A DNA stretch of 64,000 nt from Aquamicrobium sp. (lineage in GTDB: Bacteria > Pseudomonadota > Alphaproteobacteria > Rhizobiales > Rhizobiaceae). This document shows, piece after piece, positions 8,666-16,921 of this stretch (its first letter is position 1; each line of letters opens with the position of its first letter). A program made the position numbers and the translations under genes. The DNA lies in assembly GCA_019739225.1 (NCBI GenBank), contig JAHHDT010000001.1:620001-684000 (forward strand). The letters are read 5' to 3'. The notes beneath the pieces were generated by a model. It saw nothing but the letters and a program-made list of their open reading frames with translations, had not been told where the DNA came from and searched no databases.

Positions 8666-9771
8666 GTCCCCGCTCCGACATAGCCTGGTCGCGGCAGCTC
8701 GCCCGCACCACGCCGGGCCAGGTCGTTTTATGGACACTGGCGGCTCTCGTGATGCTGACCGCCCATGCCACGGCGGCGTGGTGGGTCATGCGCGAGCCGC
8801 CCCCGGAACCCATTCAGATCGCCGGTTCGACGGCGATCGAAGTCGACCTCGCGGCACTCGGTTTTTCGGAAGTCGACATGCTCGCCGCCGGCCAGGCGAT
8901 CGAAGCGGCGGAACCGGTCGAGCCGACGGAAGCAGAAGCCGTCCCCACCGATGCGGTGGAAATCAACGAAGCGACGCCGGTCGAGACCGCGCGTCCGGTT
9001 GAAACCACGCCGGTGGAACGAACCGAACCTGTGGAAGAGACGCCGCGCCAGGAGACCACGGAAGTGGAGCAGCAGGAGCCGGTTCGCGCCGAAGCTGCGC
9101 CCTCACCCGCTGCCCAACTGGCGGAAGCGCAATCCGAGGTGGAGATCGCGGCGCTGCCGCCGACGGAGCGTGAAACCACGGTCGACGTTCTGACGGCCAA
9201 CCCTGTGGAAGTCGAGACAGTCGAACCCGTCGAGGACAACGAGCAACTCGCCGCCCTGATGCGCGCGCCGCTGCCGACACCCCGTCCCGAATACACGCCT
9301 CCTGCCCCGCGCGTCGAACGCCAGCGCACGGAACAGCCAAGGCGCGAAAAGCCGACGCAGCAGGCCAAGCGCCCGGCGGCTGGCTCCCAGGGCAACGCCC
9401 AGGCGAACGCCAGGAGAGGCACGGAGCGCGGCGCGGCCCAGGGTCGCGCAGCCAGCGAGTCCGCCGGCAACCAGCGTCGGTCTGCAGAGGGCAATGCGGC
9501 CGTGTCCAACTATCCGGGCCAGGTCGCGCGCAAACTGCGCCGCGCCGTCCGCTCGCCACGTGGACGCGACCGTGGCGAAGTTCTGGTCAGCTTCACCGTC
9601 AGCCGATCTGGCAGCGTGAGCGGCGTGCGCATCGCGCGTAGTTCCGGCTCGCCAAACCTCGACAAGGCCGCGCTCGACACCGTTCGCCGCGCCGCACCCT
9701 TCCCGCCCATTCCGGACGCCGCCGGCCGGTCGAGCTGGCCTTTCAACCTGCCGCTGGCCTTCACCCGTTGA
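8662..9771 (+). CDS. tonB: TonB energy-transducing protein
   Basis: This is a 369-residue TonB. It has an N-terminal membrane anchor (VVLWTLAALVMLTAHATAAWW) and a long Glu/Pro/Val-rich linker with repeated PVE units at about residues 75-200. A basic Gln/Arg/Ala-rich part follows, then a C-terminal TonB domain (YPGQVARKLRRAVR, GEVLVSFTVSRSGSVSGVRI, AALDTVRRAAPFPPIP). It is longer than the usual 230-280 residues because of the linker. The dedicated exbBD-tonB set suggests a receptor-specific energiser. Confidence 0.93.
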   Translation: MSPRSDIAWSRQLARTTPGQVVLWTLAALVMLTAHATAAWWVMREPPPEPIQIAGSTAIEVDLAALGFSEVDMLAAGQAIEAAEPVEPTEAEAVPTDAVEINEATPVETARPVETTPVERTEPVEETPRQETTEVEQQEPVRAEAAPSPAAQLAEAQSEVEIAALPPTERETTVDVLTANPVEVETVEPVEDNEQLAALMRAPLPTPRPEYTPPAPRVERQRTEQPRREKPTQQAKRPAAGSQGNAQANARRGTERGAAQGRAASESAGNQRRSAEGNAAVSNYPGQVARKLRRAVRSPRGRDRGEVLVSFTVSRSGSVSGVRIARSSGSPNLDKAALDTVRRAAPFPPIPDAAGRSSWPFNLPLAFTR

Positions 9772-9780
9772 GATTGGACG

Positions 9781-10050
9781 ATGTCCGGCTTCCTCGATTT
9801 TCATAAACTCGCCGCAGCGCGCGGCGACGGGTTGCATCCCCGGCTGCTTGAACTGCTCGAGCAGCGCGCGCTGACCTTCGAGGGCGATCCGGACGTGGTC
9901 GAGCTGCACACCGTTCGCGAAGGCGCGTTCACCCAGGCCGGGCCCGGGCCGTCGCCGGTGAGACCGGCATTCCTGCCCGGCAACGTGATCGACTTCATAC
10001 CGCGCAGACAGGCGGCCGCGGTCGCGCAAAAAATGAGTTCGAACAGCTAG
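9781..10050 (+). CDS. Unrecognised small protein between tonB and the heme monooxygenase gene
   Basis: This 89-residue soluble protein has no signal peptide or membrane segment. It begins 9 bp after the tonB stop and is followed 34 bp later by the heme monooxygenase gene. It contains FLDFHKLAAARGDGLHPRLLELLEQ and a Pro-rich stretch before NVIDFIPRRQ. I do not recognise a family. Compact spacing and normal codon use suggest a real gene of the heme operon, possibly a cytoplasmic helper. Confidence 0.6.
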   Translation: MSGFLDFHKLAAARGDGLHPRLLELLEQRALTFEGDPDVVELHTVREGAFTQAGPGPSPVRPAFLPGNVIDFIPRRQAAAVAQKMSSNS

Positions 10051-10084
10051 CCGGCAATCCGGCCATCATGAAAGGAAGGACGTC

Positions 10085-10399
10085 ATGTACATCGCCATGA
10101 ACCGCTTCAAGGTGAAGAACGGCTCGGAAGAGGATTTCGAGACCATCTGGAAGAACCGCGACTCGAAGCTCAACGAGATGAAGGGTTTCCGCGAGTTCCA
10201 CCTGCTGCGCGGTCCGGTAAACGAGGAAGAAGGCTACACGCTGTTTGCCTCGCACACCGTCTGGGAAAGCTACGATGACTTCCAGGCATGGACGAAATCG
10301 CAGAACTTCCGAGACGCGCACCGCAACGCCGGCGACCATAAGCCCGTCTATCTCGGCCACCCTCAGTTCGAGGGCTTCACAGTGGTGGAAGGCGCCTAA
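10085..10399 (+). CDS. IsdG-family heme-degrading monooxygenase (HmuQ/HmuD type)
   Basis: This 104-residue ABM-fold enzyme carries the catalytic triad of IsdG-like heme oxygenases: Asn6 (MYIAMNRF), Trp69 (DFQAWTKS) and His79 (FRDAHRN), with spacing as in IsdG. Such enzymes open the heme ring in the cytoplasm and free iron; rhizobial relatives are HmuQ and HmuD. An AAGGAAGGA-like ribosome site precedes ATG 10085. Position at the end of the heme-uptake operon fits the last step of heme-iron use. Confidence 0.88.
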   Translation: MYIAMNRFKVKNGSEEDFETIWKNRDSKLNEMKGFREFHLLRGPVNEEEGYTLFASHTVWESYDDFQAWTKSQNFRDAHRNAGDHKPVYLGHPQFEGFTVVEGA

Positions 10400-10400
10400 G

Positions 10401-10772
10401 ATGAGCGAGGATGCCGCGGATTTCGCTCGCGCCATCCCGATCCTGCCATCGGTGGATATGGGCGTTACGCAGTCATTCTACCGCGATCGTCTCGGCTTCA
10501 CCGTCATAGGACCGGAATCGGCCAATCACCTGATCGTGCGCCGCGACGAGATGGAACTGCACTTCTGGCTCTGCGACGACCCGAAGCTGCCGGAAGTTTC
10601 GTCATGCTACATACGTGGCGGGCAGATAGCCGATCTGCATGCCGAATACCGTGAACGCGGCGTGGAGCGCCTCGGCGATCTGGCCCTGCGGCCATGGGGT
10701 ATGGTGGAGTTCTACATCCACGATCCCCAAGGCAACCTGCTGCGCTTCGGCCATCGCCCCGAGGCAGGCTGA
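10401..10772 (+). CDS. VOC-superfamily (bleomycin-resistance/glyoxalase-like) protein
   Basis: This 123-residue protein has the VOC layout: AIPILPSVDMGVTQSFYRDRLGF at the start, MELHFWLCDD in the middle and VEFYIHDPQGNLLRFGH at the end. It starts 1 bp after the heme monooxygenase stop. The frame is open upstream inside that gene, but ATG 10401 gives the family N-terminus. The substrate is unknown; small bleomycin-binding relatives exist, and a role in handling heme breakdown products is only a contextual guess. Confidence 0.8.
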   Translation: MSEDAADFARAIPILPSVDMGVTQSFYRDRLGFTVIGPESANHLIVRRDEMELHFWLCDDPKLPEVSSCYIRGGQIADLHAEYRERGVERLGDLALRPWGMVEFYIHDPQGNLLRFGHRPEAG

Positions 10773-10775
10773 GCC

Positions 10776-13700
10776 CTACTCCGCAGCGGCCAGCAGGCTG
10801 GCATTGCCGCCGGCTGCCGTGGTGTCCACGCACACCGCGCGTTCGTGCACATAGGCGGTCGGGTTGATGACGGCTGCGACGAGCCGGACGATGGCGCCCT
10901 TGCGCACCGCCAGCGCCTTGCGGATGGCACGCAGCGTGTCCGCATCGGCGGAACTCGCCACCACTTCCACCCCCAGCTCGGTCAGATCGGCCGGATCGAC
11001 GATGCCATCGATCGCTTCTACAGGCATGCCCTTACCGGTTAGCGATGAAAGTGCCGCGCGGGCGCCCGGCGTCACCGCAAGGACGGCGTTGCCTGCCGCC
11101 AGTGCCTGGATCGCCTGGGCGAAAGCCGTTTCCGGATCCGGCCCCAGGCACAGCGTTCGGCCGCGCGGAACCAGTAGCAGGGTGTTCGCTTCACCGGTCG
11201 GTCCCGGCAGGTCAACCGGGCCATAATCGAGCGCCGCAGCAGCGGCGATTGCTTCAGCACCCTTGCCACGCAGGTGCTTCCTGAGCACGCCGATCCGGTC
11301 GAGCCGTGTCGACCATCCACCGCGAACGGCGTCCGGCATGTGCTCCGCCAGCGTGCGCGCAGGCACGACGTCGCCAGCCGCCGGCGCCAGCGCCGTCACC
11401 TCGCCCTTGCGGAACCGCCGCAGGTAGGACGGGCCACCAGCCTTCGGTCCCGTGCCCGACAGCCCCTCGCCACCGAAAGGCTGCGAGCCGACTACCGCGC
11501 CGATCTGGTTGCGGTTCACATAGATATTGCCGGCATGGATGCCGTCGACGATATGCTGAACCCGCGCCTCGATGCGCGTGTGCAGCCCGAAGGTCAGTCC
11601 GTAACCCTTTGCGTTGATGTCGGAAATGATCTTGTCGATCTCATCGGCCTCGAAGGTCGCGACATGCAGGATCGGACCGAACATTTCCCGCTCCATCTCG
11701 CCGATGCCGTCAACGCGGAAAATGTGGGGAGCCACGAACCGGCCGTCCAAGGGGGCATCGAGCCGGGCAATTAGACGCCCCTTCTTCTCCATGTCGGCGC
11801 AATAGCCGGTCAGGTTGTCCCGTGCCTCGTCATCGATGACCGGGCCGACGTCGGTCGAGATCAGGGCCGGGTCGCCCAGGCGCAGCGCCTGCATCGCACC
11901 AGTCAGCATCTCGAGCACCTTCGCCTCGACGTCCTTCTGCACATAGAGCACGCGCAATGCCGAGCAGCGCTGGCCGGCGCTCTGGAAGGCCGAGGCGACG
12001 ATGTCGCGTACAGCCTGCTCGGGCAGCGCGGTGGAATCGACGATCATCGCGTTGAGACCACCCGTCTCGGCGATCAGCATCGCATCGGGGTCCGCCGTCT
12101 CGGCGATCTGCCGCTCGATCAGACGCGCCACGTCGGTGGAGCCGGTAAAGCAGACGCCGGCGATGCGCGGATCCGCCGTAAGCGGGCCGCCGACGGAAGG
12201 ACCGTCGCCTGGCAGCAGTTGAAGCACGTCAGTCGGAATACCTGCCTCGTGCAGAAGTTCCACCGCCCGCGCGGCAATCAACGGCGTCTGTTCGGCCGGT
12301 TTTGCGACGACAGTGTTGCCGGTGACGAGCGCCGCCGCGATCTGTCCGGTGAAGATGGCCAGCGGAAAATTCCACGGCGAAATGCAGGCAATCACGCCGC
12401 GCGCCGTCGTGTGGCGCTCGACTTCCGCCGCCTGCCCGGCATAGTAGCGCAGGAAATCGGCGGCCTCCCGCACTTCGGCCACGCCGTCGGCAAGCACCTT
12501 GCCCGCTTCGCGGGCGCAGAGCGCGAAGAACTCGACCGCATGCTCCTCGTAGAGATCGGCGGCGCGCAGCAACGCGGCCGCGCGCGTGGCAACCGGCGTA
12601 GCCTCCCATGCCGGTTGCGCCTTCACGGCAGCATCGACGGCCTTGCCGACCGCCGCACTGCTCGCCTCGACAACTTCACCGACGATCTCTGTCGGTTGAG
12701 ACGGGTTGACGACTGCCCGCGGCTTGCTGCCAGCGCCGGCGTGCCACTGGTGCGGTGCTTCGAACCTGCTGCGCGCCTCGGCAATCTCGGCGAGCGTTAC
12801 CGGATCGGTGATGTCCCATCCCCTAGAATTGCGCCTTTGTGTGCCGAAGATGTCGACCGGGTGGGGGATCGCCGGATTGGCGGCCGGGCCTTGCGCGGCC
12901 ACCACATCAAACGGATCGCGGGCGATTTCTTCCGCCGCGACATGCTTGTCGACGATCTGGTGCACGAAGGACGAGTTGGCGCCGTTCTCCAGCAAACGGC
13001 GCACGAGATAGGCAAGCAGGTCGGAATGCGCGCCCACCGGCGCGTAAATCCGGCAGCGTGTGCCTTCGGCCTTGCGCACGGCCTCGTGCAGGGCCTCGCC
13101 CATGCCGTGCAGCCGCTGGAACTCGAACGCCTGCTTGTCGTCGGCCATCTGCAGGATCGCGGCAACCGTATGGGCGTTGTGCGTGGCAAACTGCGGATAG
13201 ATGCGGTCGGTCATGCCGAGCAGCTTCCGGGCGCAGGCAATGTAGGAGACGTCGGTGTTGGGCTTGCGCGTGAACACCGGATAGCCGGCCAGCCCCAGCA
13301 CCTGCGCACGCTTGATTTCGGTGTCCCAGTAGGCACCCTTGACCAGCCGCACCATGATCCGGCGATCGAGCCGCTTCGCGAGCGCATGGAGCCAGTCGAT
13401 GACGAACGGCGCGCGTGGCCCGTAGGCCTGAACCACGACGCCGAACCCGTCCCAGCCGGCCAGTTCCGGCTCGGAAAGCACCTTCTCGATGACATCGAGC
13501 GACAGGTCCAGCCTGTCGGCCTCCTCGGCGTCGATATTGAGCCCCATGCGCGCATGACGGGCGGCCAGCGCAAGCGAAAACAGGCGCTTGGCCATCACCG
13601 GCAGCATGGTTTCCTTCTGGCCGGTCTCGTAGCGCGGATGAAGCGCCGAGAGCTTGACCGAAATGCCGTGGTTCTTCGCGATGTCGGCATCGGTCGCACC

Positions 13701-14378
13701 CGCGTTCAAAGCCGAGATCGCCGCCGCATAGGCGCGGTGGTAGCGCAAGGCGTCGGCTTCGGTGCGCGCGGCCTCGCCCAGCATATCGAACGAATAGGTG
13801 TAGCCCTTGCGGGTGTAGTCGCGCCCGCGCTTGACCGCTTCGTCGATGGTCCGGCCTAGCACGAACTGCTCGCCCATTTCGCGCATCGCCGCAGAAACCG
13901 CCTTACGGATCACCGGTTCGCCCAGGCGCCGCACCATGGAGCGCAGCGTGCCCTCGATGCCGCCCTCGCCGTCTTCCAGCACGCGGCCGGTGAGCATCAG
14001 AGCCCATGTCGAGGCGTTGACGAAGATCGAACTCGACCCGCCCGAATGCGCCGACCAGTCATGCGGCGCGATCTTGTCGCGGATCAGATCGTCCATCGTC
14101 TCGGCATCCGGCACACGCAGCAAGGCCTCGGCCAGGCACATGAGCGCCACGCCTTCCTTGGTGGAGAGGCCATATTCGGACAGGAACACTTCCATCAGTT
14201 CCGGATTGGAAGCGCCGCGCACCGCCCGAACGAGATCGGCCGCGCGCGCGGAGATCGCGGCACGCGCTTCGGGATCGAGCTCGGCAAGGGCGACAAGACG
14301 CGCCAGCGCCTCTTCCTCGTCCGGAAGCATGTTTGCACGGATTGCCGCGCGCAATTTCTGAAGCTGATGCGATGACAT
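10776..14378 (-). CDS. putA: PutA, bifunctional proline dehydrogenase / glutamate semialdehyde dehydrogenase
   Basis: This enzyme of about 1200 residues oxidises proline to P5C (FAD, quinone-linked) and then to glutamate (NAD). The proline dehydrogenase barrel spans about 150-470 (RLVKGAYWDTEIKRAQ, FATHNAHTVAA, HGMGEALHEA). The aldehyde dehydrogenase spans about 540-1000, with Glu in LIAETGGLNAM and nucleophile Cys in SAGQRCSALRV. A C-terminal domain follows. There is no N-terminal ribbon-helix-helix, so unlike the E. coli protein it should not bind DNA; regulation fits the divergent Lrp-type gene. ATG 14378 gives the usual N-terminus; 14465 is an alternative. Confidence 0.95.
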   Translation of the reverse strand: MSSHQLQKLRAAIRANMLPDEEEALARLVALAELDPEARAAISARAADLVRAVRGASNPELMEVFLSEYGLSTKEGVALMCLAEALLRVPDAETMDDLIRDKIAPHDWSAHSGGSSSIFVNASTWALMLTGRVLEDGEGGIEGTLRSMVRRLGEPVIRKAVSAAMREMGEQFVLGRTIDEAVKRGRDYTRKGYTYSFDMLGEAARTEADALRYHRAYAAAISALNAGATDADIAKNHGISVKLSALHPRYETGQKETMLPVMAKRLFSLALAARHARMGLNIDAEEADRLDLSLDVIEKVLSEPELAGWDGFGVVVQAYGPRAPFVIDWLHALAKRLDRRIMVRLVKGAYWDTEIKRAQVLGLAGYPVFTRKPNTDVSYIACARKLLGMTDRIYPQFATHNAHTVAAILQMADDKQAFEFQRLHGMGEALHEAVRKAEGTRCRIYAPVGAHSDLLAYLVRRLLENGANSSFVHQIVDKHVAAEEIARDPFDVVAAQGPAANPAIPHPVDIFGTQRRNSRGWDITDPVTLAEIAEARSRFEAPHQWHAGAGSKPRAVVNPSQPTEIVGEVVEASSAAVGKAVDAAVKAQPAWEATPVATRAAALLRAADLYEEHAVEFFALCAREAGKVLADGVAEVREAADFLRYYAGQAAEVERHTTARGVIACISPWNFPLAIFTGQIAAALVTGNTVVAKPAEQTPLIAARAVELLHEAGIPTDVLQLLPGDGPSVGGPLTADPRIAGVCFTGSTDVARLIERQIAETADPDAMLIAETGGLNAMIVDSTALPEQAVRDIVASAFQSAGQRCSALRVLYVQKDVEAKVLEMLTGAMQALRLGDPALISTDVGPVIDDEARDNLTGYCADMEKKGRLIARLDAPLDGRFVAPHIFRVDGIGEMEREMFGPILHVATFEADEIDKIISDINAKGYGLTFGLHTRIEARVQHIVDGIHAGNIYVNRNQIGAVVGSQPFGGEGLSGTGPKAGGPSYLRRFRKGEVTALAPAAGDVVPARTLAEHMPDAVRGGWSTRLDRIGVLRKHLRGKGAEAIAAAAALDYGPVDLPGPTGEANTLLLVPRGRTLCLGPDPETAFAQAIQALAAGNAVLAVTPGARAALSSLTGKGMPVEAIDGIVDPADLTELGVEVVASSADADTLRAIRKALAVRKGAIVRLVAAVINPTAYVHERAVCVDTTAAGGNASLLAAAE

Positions 14379-14511
14379 GTCGAACCGCCGAAAACGAGGT
14401 TGAGCGAATGGCGCGACCATAGCATGCCCTGTTCGAGCCGCCTTTACCAAACCTGTCGACTTCATGGTCGAAACAGCCTAATGAGTGCGGAAAATTCAGA
14501 CCAATTGGACT
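14379..14511. promoter_or_regulatory. putA-putR divergent control region
   Basis: This 133-bp stretch separates the divergent putA and Lrp-type starts. It is AT-richer near 14480-14511. I could not pick out a convincing Lrp box or paired promoter hexamers. Divergence makes it the likely site of regulator binding. Confidence 0.4.
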
Positions 14512-14973
14512 ATGCATTCAGTGACAGAAGATCAACTGGACCGCATCGACCGCAATATAGTGGCGGCTCTGTCGCGCAACGCGCGCCTATCGATGGCGGA
14601 ACTCGGCCGTAAGGTCGGCTTGTCCAAGACCCCGGTGATGGCGCGCGTGCGGCGGCTGGAGCGCGACGGGTTCATTCGGGGCTACGCGGCAATCGTCGAT
14701 CGCGAGCGCATGGGCCAGGGCCACATCGCATTCGTCCAGGTCAAGCTTTCCGATACCCGATCCGCCGCGCTCGATGCTTTCAACAAGGCGGCTCTATCCG
14801 TGCCGGAGATCGAGCAATGCCACATGATCGCGTCGAGCTTCGACTATCTGCTCAAGGTGCGCACCAAGGACATCGCGGCCTACCGGCGGGTGCTCGGCGA
14901 GCGCATCTCGGCCCTGCCCCACGTCGCGCAGACATCCACCTATGTGGCGATGGAAACGGTCAAGGACCGTTAG
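14512..14973 (+). CDS. putR: Lrp/AsnC-family regulator of proline catabolism (PutR-like)
   Basis: This 153-residue protein has an N-terminal AsnC helix-turn-helix (LDRIDRNIVAALSRNARLSMAELGRKVGLSKTPVMARVRRLE) and a C-terminal RAM domain (HIAFVQVKLSD, IEQCHMIASSFDYLLKVRTKD). Divergent placement next to putA is the standard arrangement of alphaproteobacterial PutR, which activates putA in response to proline. ATG 14512 is chosen over an upstream GTG at 14485. Confidence 0.88.
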   Translation: MHSVTEDQLDRIDRNIVAALSRNARLSMAELGRKVGLSKTPVMARVRRLERDGFIRGYAAIVDRERMGQGHIAFVQVKLSDTRSAALDAFNKAALSVPEIEQCHMIASSFDYLLKVRTKDIAAYRRVLGERISALPHVAQTSTYVAMETVKDR

Positions 14974-15098
14974 AGCCCCAGCCTGTCGACCACCCGGCTT
15001 ATCTCGCCGACGACTGTCCTGGTGACGATCCAGTCGCCGTAGATCGATTCCCACAGGATGAACAGCGTCACTGTCATGATCACGATAACGTATCGCAT
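14970..15098 (-). CDS. Small single-pass membrane protein, 42 residues
   Basis: A short open frame encodes MRYVIVIMTVTLFILWESIY and then GDWIVTRTVVGEISRVVDRLGL. One hydrophobic helix is followed by a short amphipathic tail. A GGGGGAT ribosome site precedes ATG 15098, and the stop overlaps the putR stop on the other strand. Hydrophobic small proteins of this kind are common in rhizobia, but I cannot name a family. It fills the gap between putR and the di-heme peroxidase gene. Confidence 0.6.
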   Translation of the reverse strand: MRYVIVIMTVTLFILWESIYGDWIVTRTVVGEISRVVDRLGL

Positions 15099-15124
15099 GA
15101 CATATCCCCCAGAATTCCGGGAGC

Positions 15125-16351
15125 TTAACGCGTCGCACCTCCAACTGACAACGGGCCATCAAGTGTCTTCAGGAAAGCAATGAGAGCCGCCCTGCCGCGA
15201 TCGGTGAAGATCACGCCGCGCAGCTCGCTATGGCCGGCGGGAGCCTCCGGCGCGCGCGAATAGTGGTCGATGACGTCTTCGAGCGTCGCGATCTGGCCCG
15301 AATGCATGTAGGGCGGCCGCGAGGCCGCGCCGCGCAGCGACGGCGTCTTGAAAGCGCGCTCGAATTCGTGGCTGTCGCGCACCATGAAGCGCAGTTCATC
15401 GCAGCCTTCGCCTTTGGCGTCGCTGTAGGGACCGAGGCAGTTGAACGGGTCGGCAAGCACCTTGTCCACCGCCAGCCCCCTGCCCCGGTCCTCCGGCAGG
15501 CCAGGCACTGCCGGGATGCCTGTATTGTGGAAGAAATCGTCCGTGAAGCGCGGACCGTTGTGGCAATCCACGCAGTTTGCCTTGCCAATGAAGAGCTTCA
15601 GGCCTTCAATCTCCAGGGAATTGAACGCCGCGTCGCCCTCGGGCTTGCGTCCCGCAACGATCGCCTCGGCGAAGCGGTCGAAACGCGTTTCCTCGTGTGC
15701 AATGGTGCGCTGGAAGGCGGCAATGGCCTTGCCGATATTGGCGAACACGGCGTCAATCTCGCCGCGCCGGTCTTCATCCATCGTTGCCCATGCTGCCTGC
15801 TGCTGTGCCGTGCCGAGCGGCGAGGCATCCTCCGGCAGCGCCGACAGGTCCGGCAGCGGTCCGAACAGGCCTTCATAGTCCCGACGATACTGTCCCGCGA
15901 CCAGATGCGCGAAGGCGGTGCGGTTGCCCGCGTGCTCGCGCGCATCTTCGAGCGGGCCGAGCGCCTGCGCCCAAAGGCTGTCCTTGCGCCCGTCCCAGAA
16001 GAACCATTGCCCGTGCGACACGTCGGCGAGCGGCATGGTGCGTCGGTCGGTGACGCCCACGCCCTGCGCCAATGCCAAGTCGTCCTGGAACTGCCGGTCC
16101 GGCAGATGACAGGTGGCGCACGAAACCGTGCCGTCACCCGAAAGCCGTGTGTCTAAGAAAAGTGCTTCGCCCAAAGCCGCGGCAGCCGGGTCATCTGCGA
16201 CCGCGTTGCTCGGGTCCGGCGGCAGGGGGCCAAGCTGTGACAGGCGCAACTGGCCGATCAGGCGTTTTTCCTCCTCCGAGAACTGCTCCGCCGAGCAACC
16301 GGCCAGCAGCACCGCCGATAGCAGGATGAGCAATATGGCGCGCGGCATCAT
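15125..16351 (-). CDS. Di-heme cytochrome c peroxidase-family lipoprotein (MauG/MbnH-like)
   Basis: This 408-residue protein begins with a lipoprotein signal (LLILLSAVLLAGC). It has two c-type heme sites, CATCH near residue 80 and CVDCH near residue 265, in the order of the CCP/MauG family. Other family marks are PLADVSHGQWFFWDGRKDSLWAQALGP and KTPSLRGAASRPPYMHSG. It would be exported, lipid-anchored and act in the periplasm, either reducing peroxide or oxidising a partner protein. It follows the YtkA-domain gene by 5 bp, so the two are probably one unit. Confidence 0.85.
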   Translation of the reverse strand: MMPRAILLILLSAVLLAGCSAEQFSEEEKRLIGQLRLSQLGPLPPDPSNAVADDPAAAALGEALFLDTRLSGDGTVSCATCHLPDRQFQDDLALAQGVGVTDRRTMPLADVSHGQWFFWDGRKDSLWAQALGPLEDAREHAGNRTAFAHLVAGQYRRDYEGLFGPLPDLSALPEDASPLGTAQQQAAWATMDEDRRGEIDAVFANIGKAIAAFQRTIAHEETRFDRFAEAIVAGRKPEGDAAFNSLEIEGLKLFIGKANCVDCHNGPRFTDDFFHNTGIPAVPGLPEDRGRGLAVDKVLADPFNCLGPYSDAKGEGCDELRFMVRDSHEFERAFKTPSLRGAASRPPYMHSGQIATLEDVIDHYSRAPEAPAGHSELRGVIFTDRGRAALIAFLKTLDGPLSVGGATR

Positions 16352-16356
16352 CAAGC

Positions 16357-16788
16357 TCACAAAACGATGTTGAACTCGGCTTCGTCGTTGCCTGCAGGAG
16401 CGGAAATGGCGAACTTCAGCACCCACCAGCCGCCCATGTTGAAGCGCACGCCCTTGATGGCATATCGCCCCTCGCCAAGATGCCCGGTCGATTGAGGGGC
16501 GGTCGGCAGTCCGTGCCCGTGCTGCGGCATGCCGCCATCGACGGTGATTTCGGCATCGGAAACAGGTTCGCCGTCCGGCGTTTTCACGGTGACGATCCAG
16601 CCGTGCAGCGCCCCCTGCTGGATGGGCTCGGCCTCCGGCTCGATCGCAACAGCGTATTTTCCTGCAGCGGACATCTTCTCACGCGCCACATCGAGGTCGG
16701 CCGGCGGCGGCGACATCATGCGCATGACGTAAAACCCTGCCACGGCCAGGACCACCAGACTTATGGCGGCGATTATCCACTTCCTCAT
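16357..16788 (-). CDS. YtkA/FixH-like domain membrane-anchored protein
   Basis: This 143-residue protein has an N-terminal signal anchor (IIAAISLVVLAVAGFYVM) and then a small beta-sandwich of YtkA type: LHGWIVTVKTPDGEPVSDAEITVDGGMPQHGHGLPT and MGGWWVLKFAI. GGGAGA precedes ATG 16788. Homologues are thought to sit in the periplasm; some are linked to copper or cytochrome maturation. Tight pairing with a di-heme peroxidase gene suggests a partner or substrate role (inference). Confidence 0.75.
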   Translation of the reverse strand: MRKWIIAAISLVVLAVAGFYVMRMMSPPPADLDVAREKMSAAGKYAVAIEPEAEPIQQGALHGWIVTVKTPDGEPVSDAEITVDGGMPQHGHGLPTAPQSTGHLGEGRYAIKGVRFNMGGWWVLKFAISAPAGNDEAEFNIVL

Positions 16789-16921
16789 TGCAGGTCTCCC
16801 GGTTCGATTTGCCAGAGCTAGGGCTTCCCGTTGCTGGAAGGTCAAGCACAAATCTGTCGTGCATTGCGCACCTGCGAGCGCACCGCTAGACAGTGGCCGC
16901 CAACCACAGGAGAAGCTGCGG

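Noticed and set aside
12219-13859. Long plus-strand open frame opposite putA
   Set aside because: PutA motifs are intact on the minus strand, and the antisense product is Arg/His-rich with no recognisable domain.
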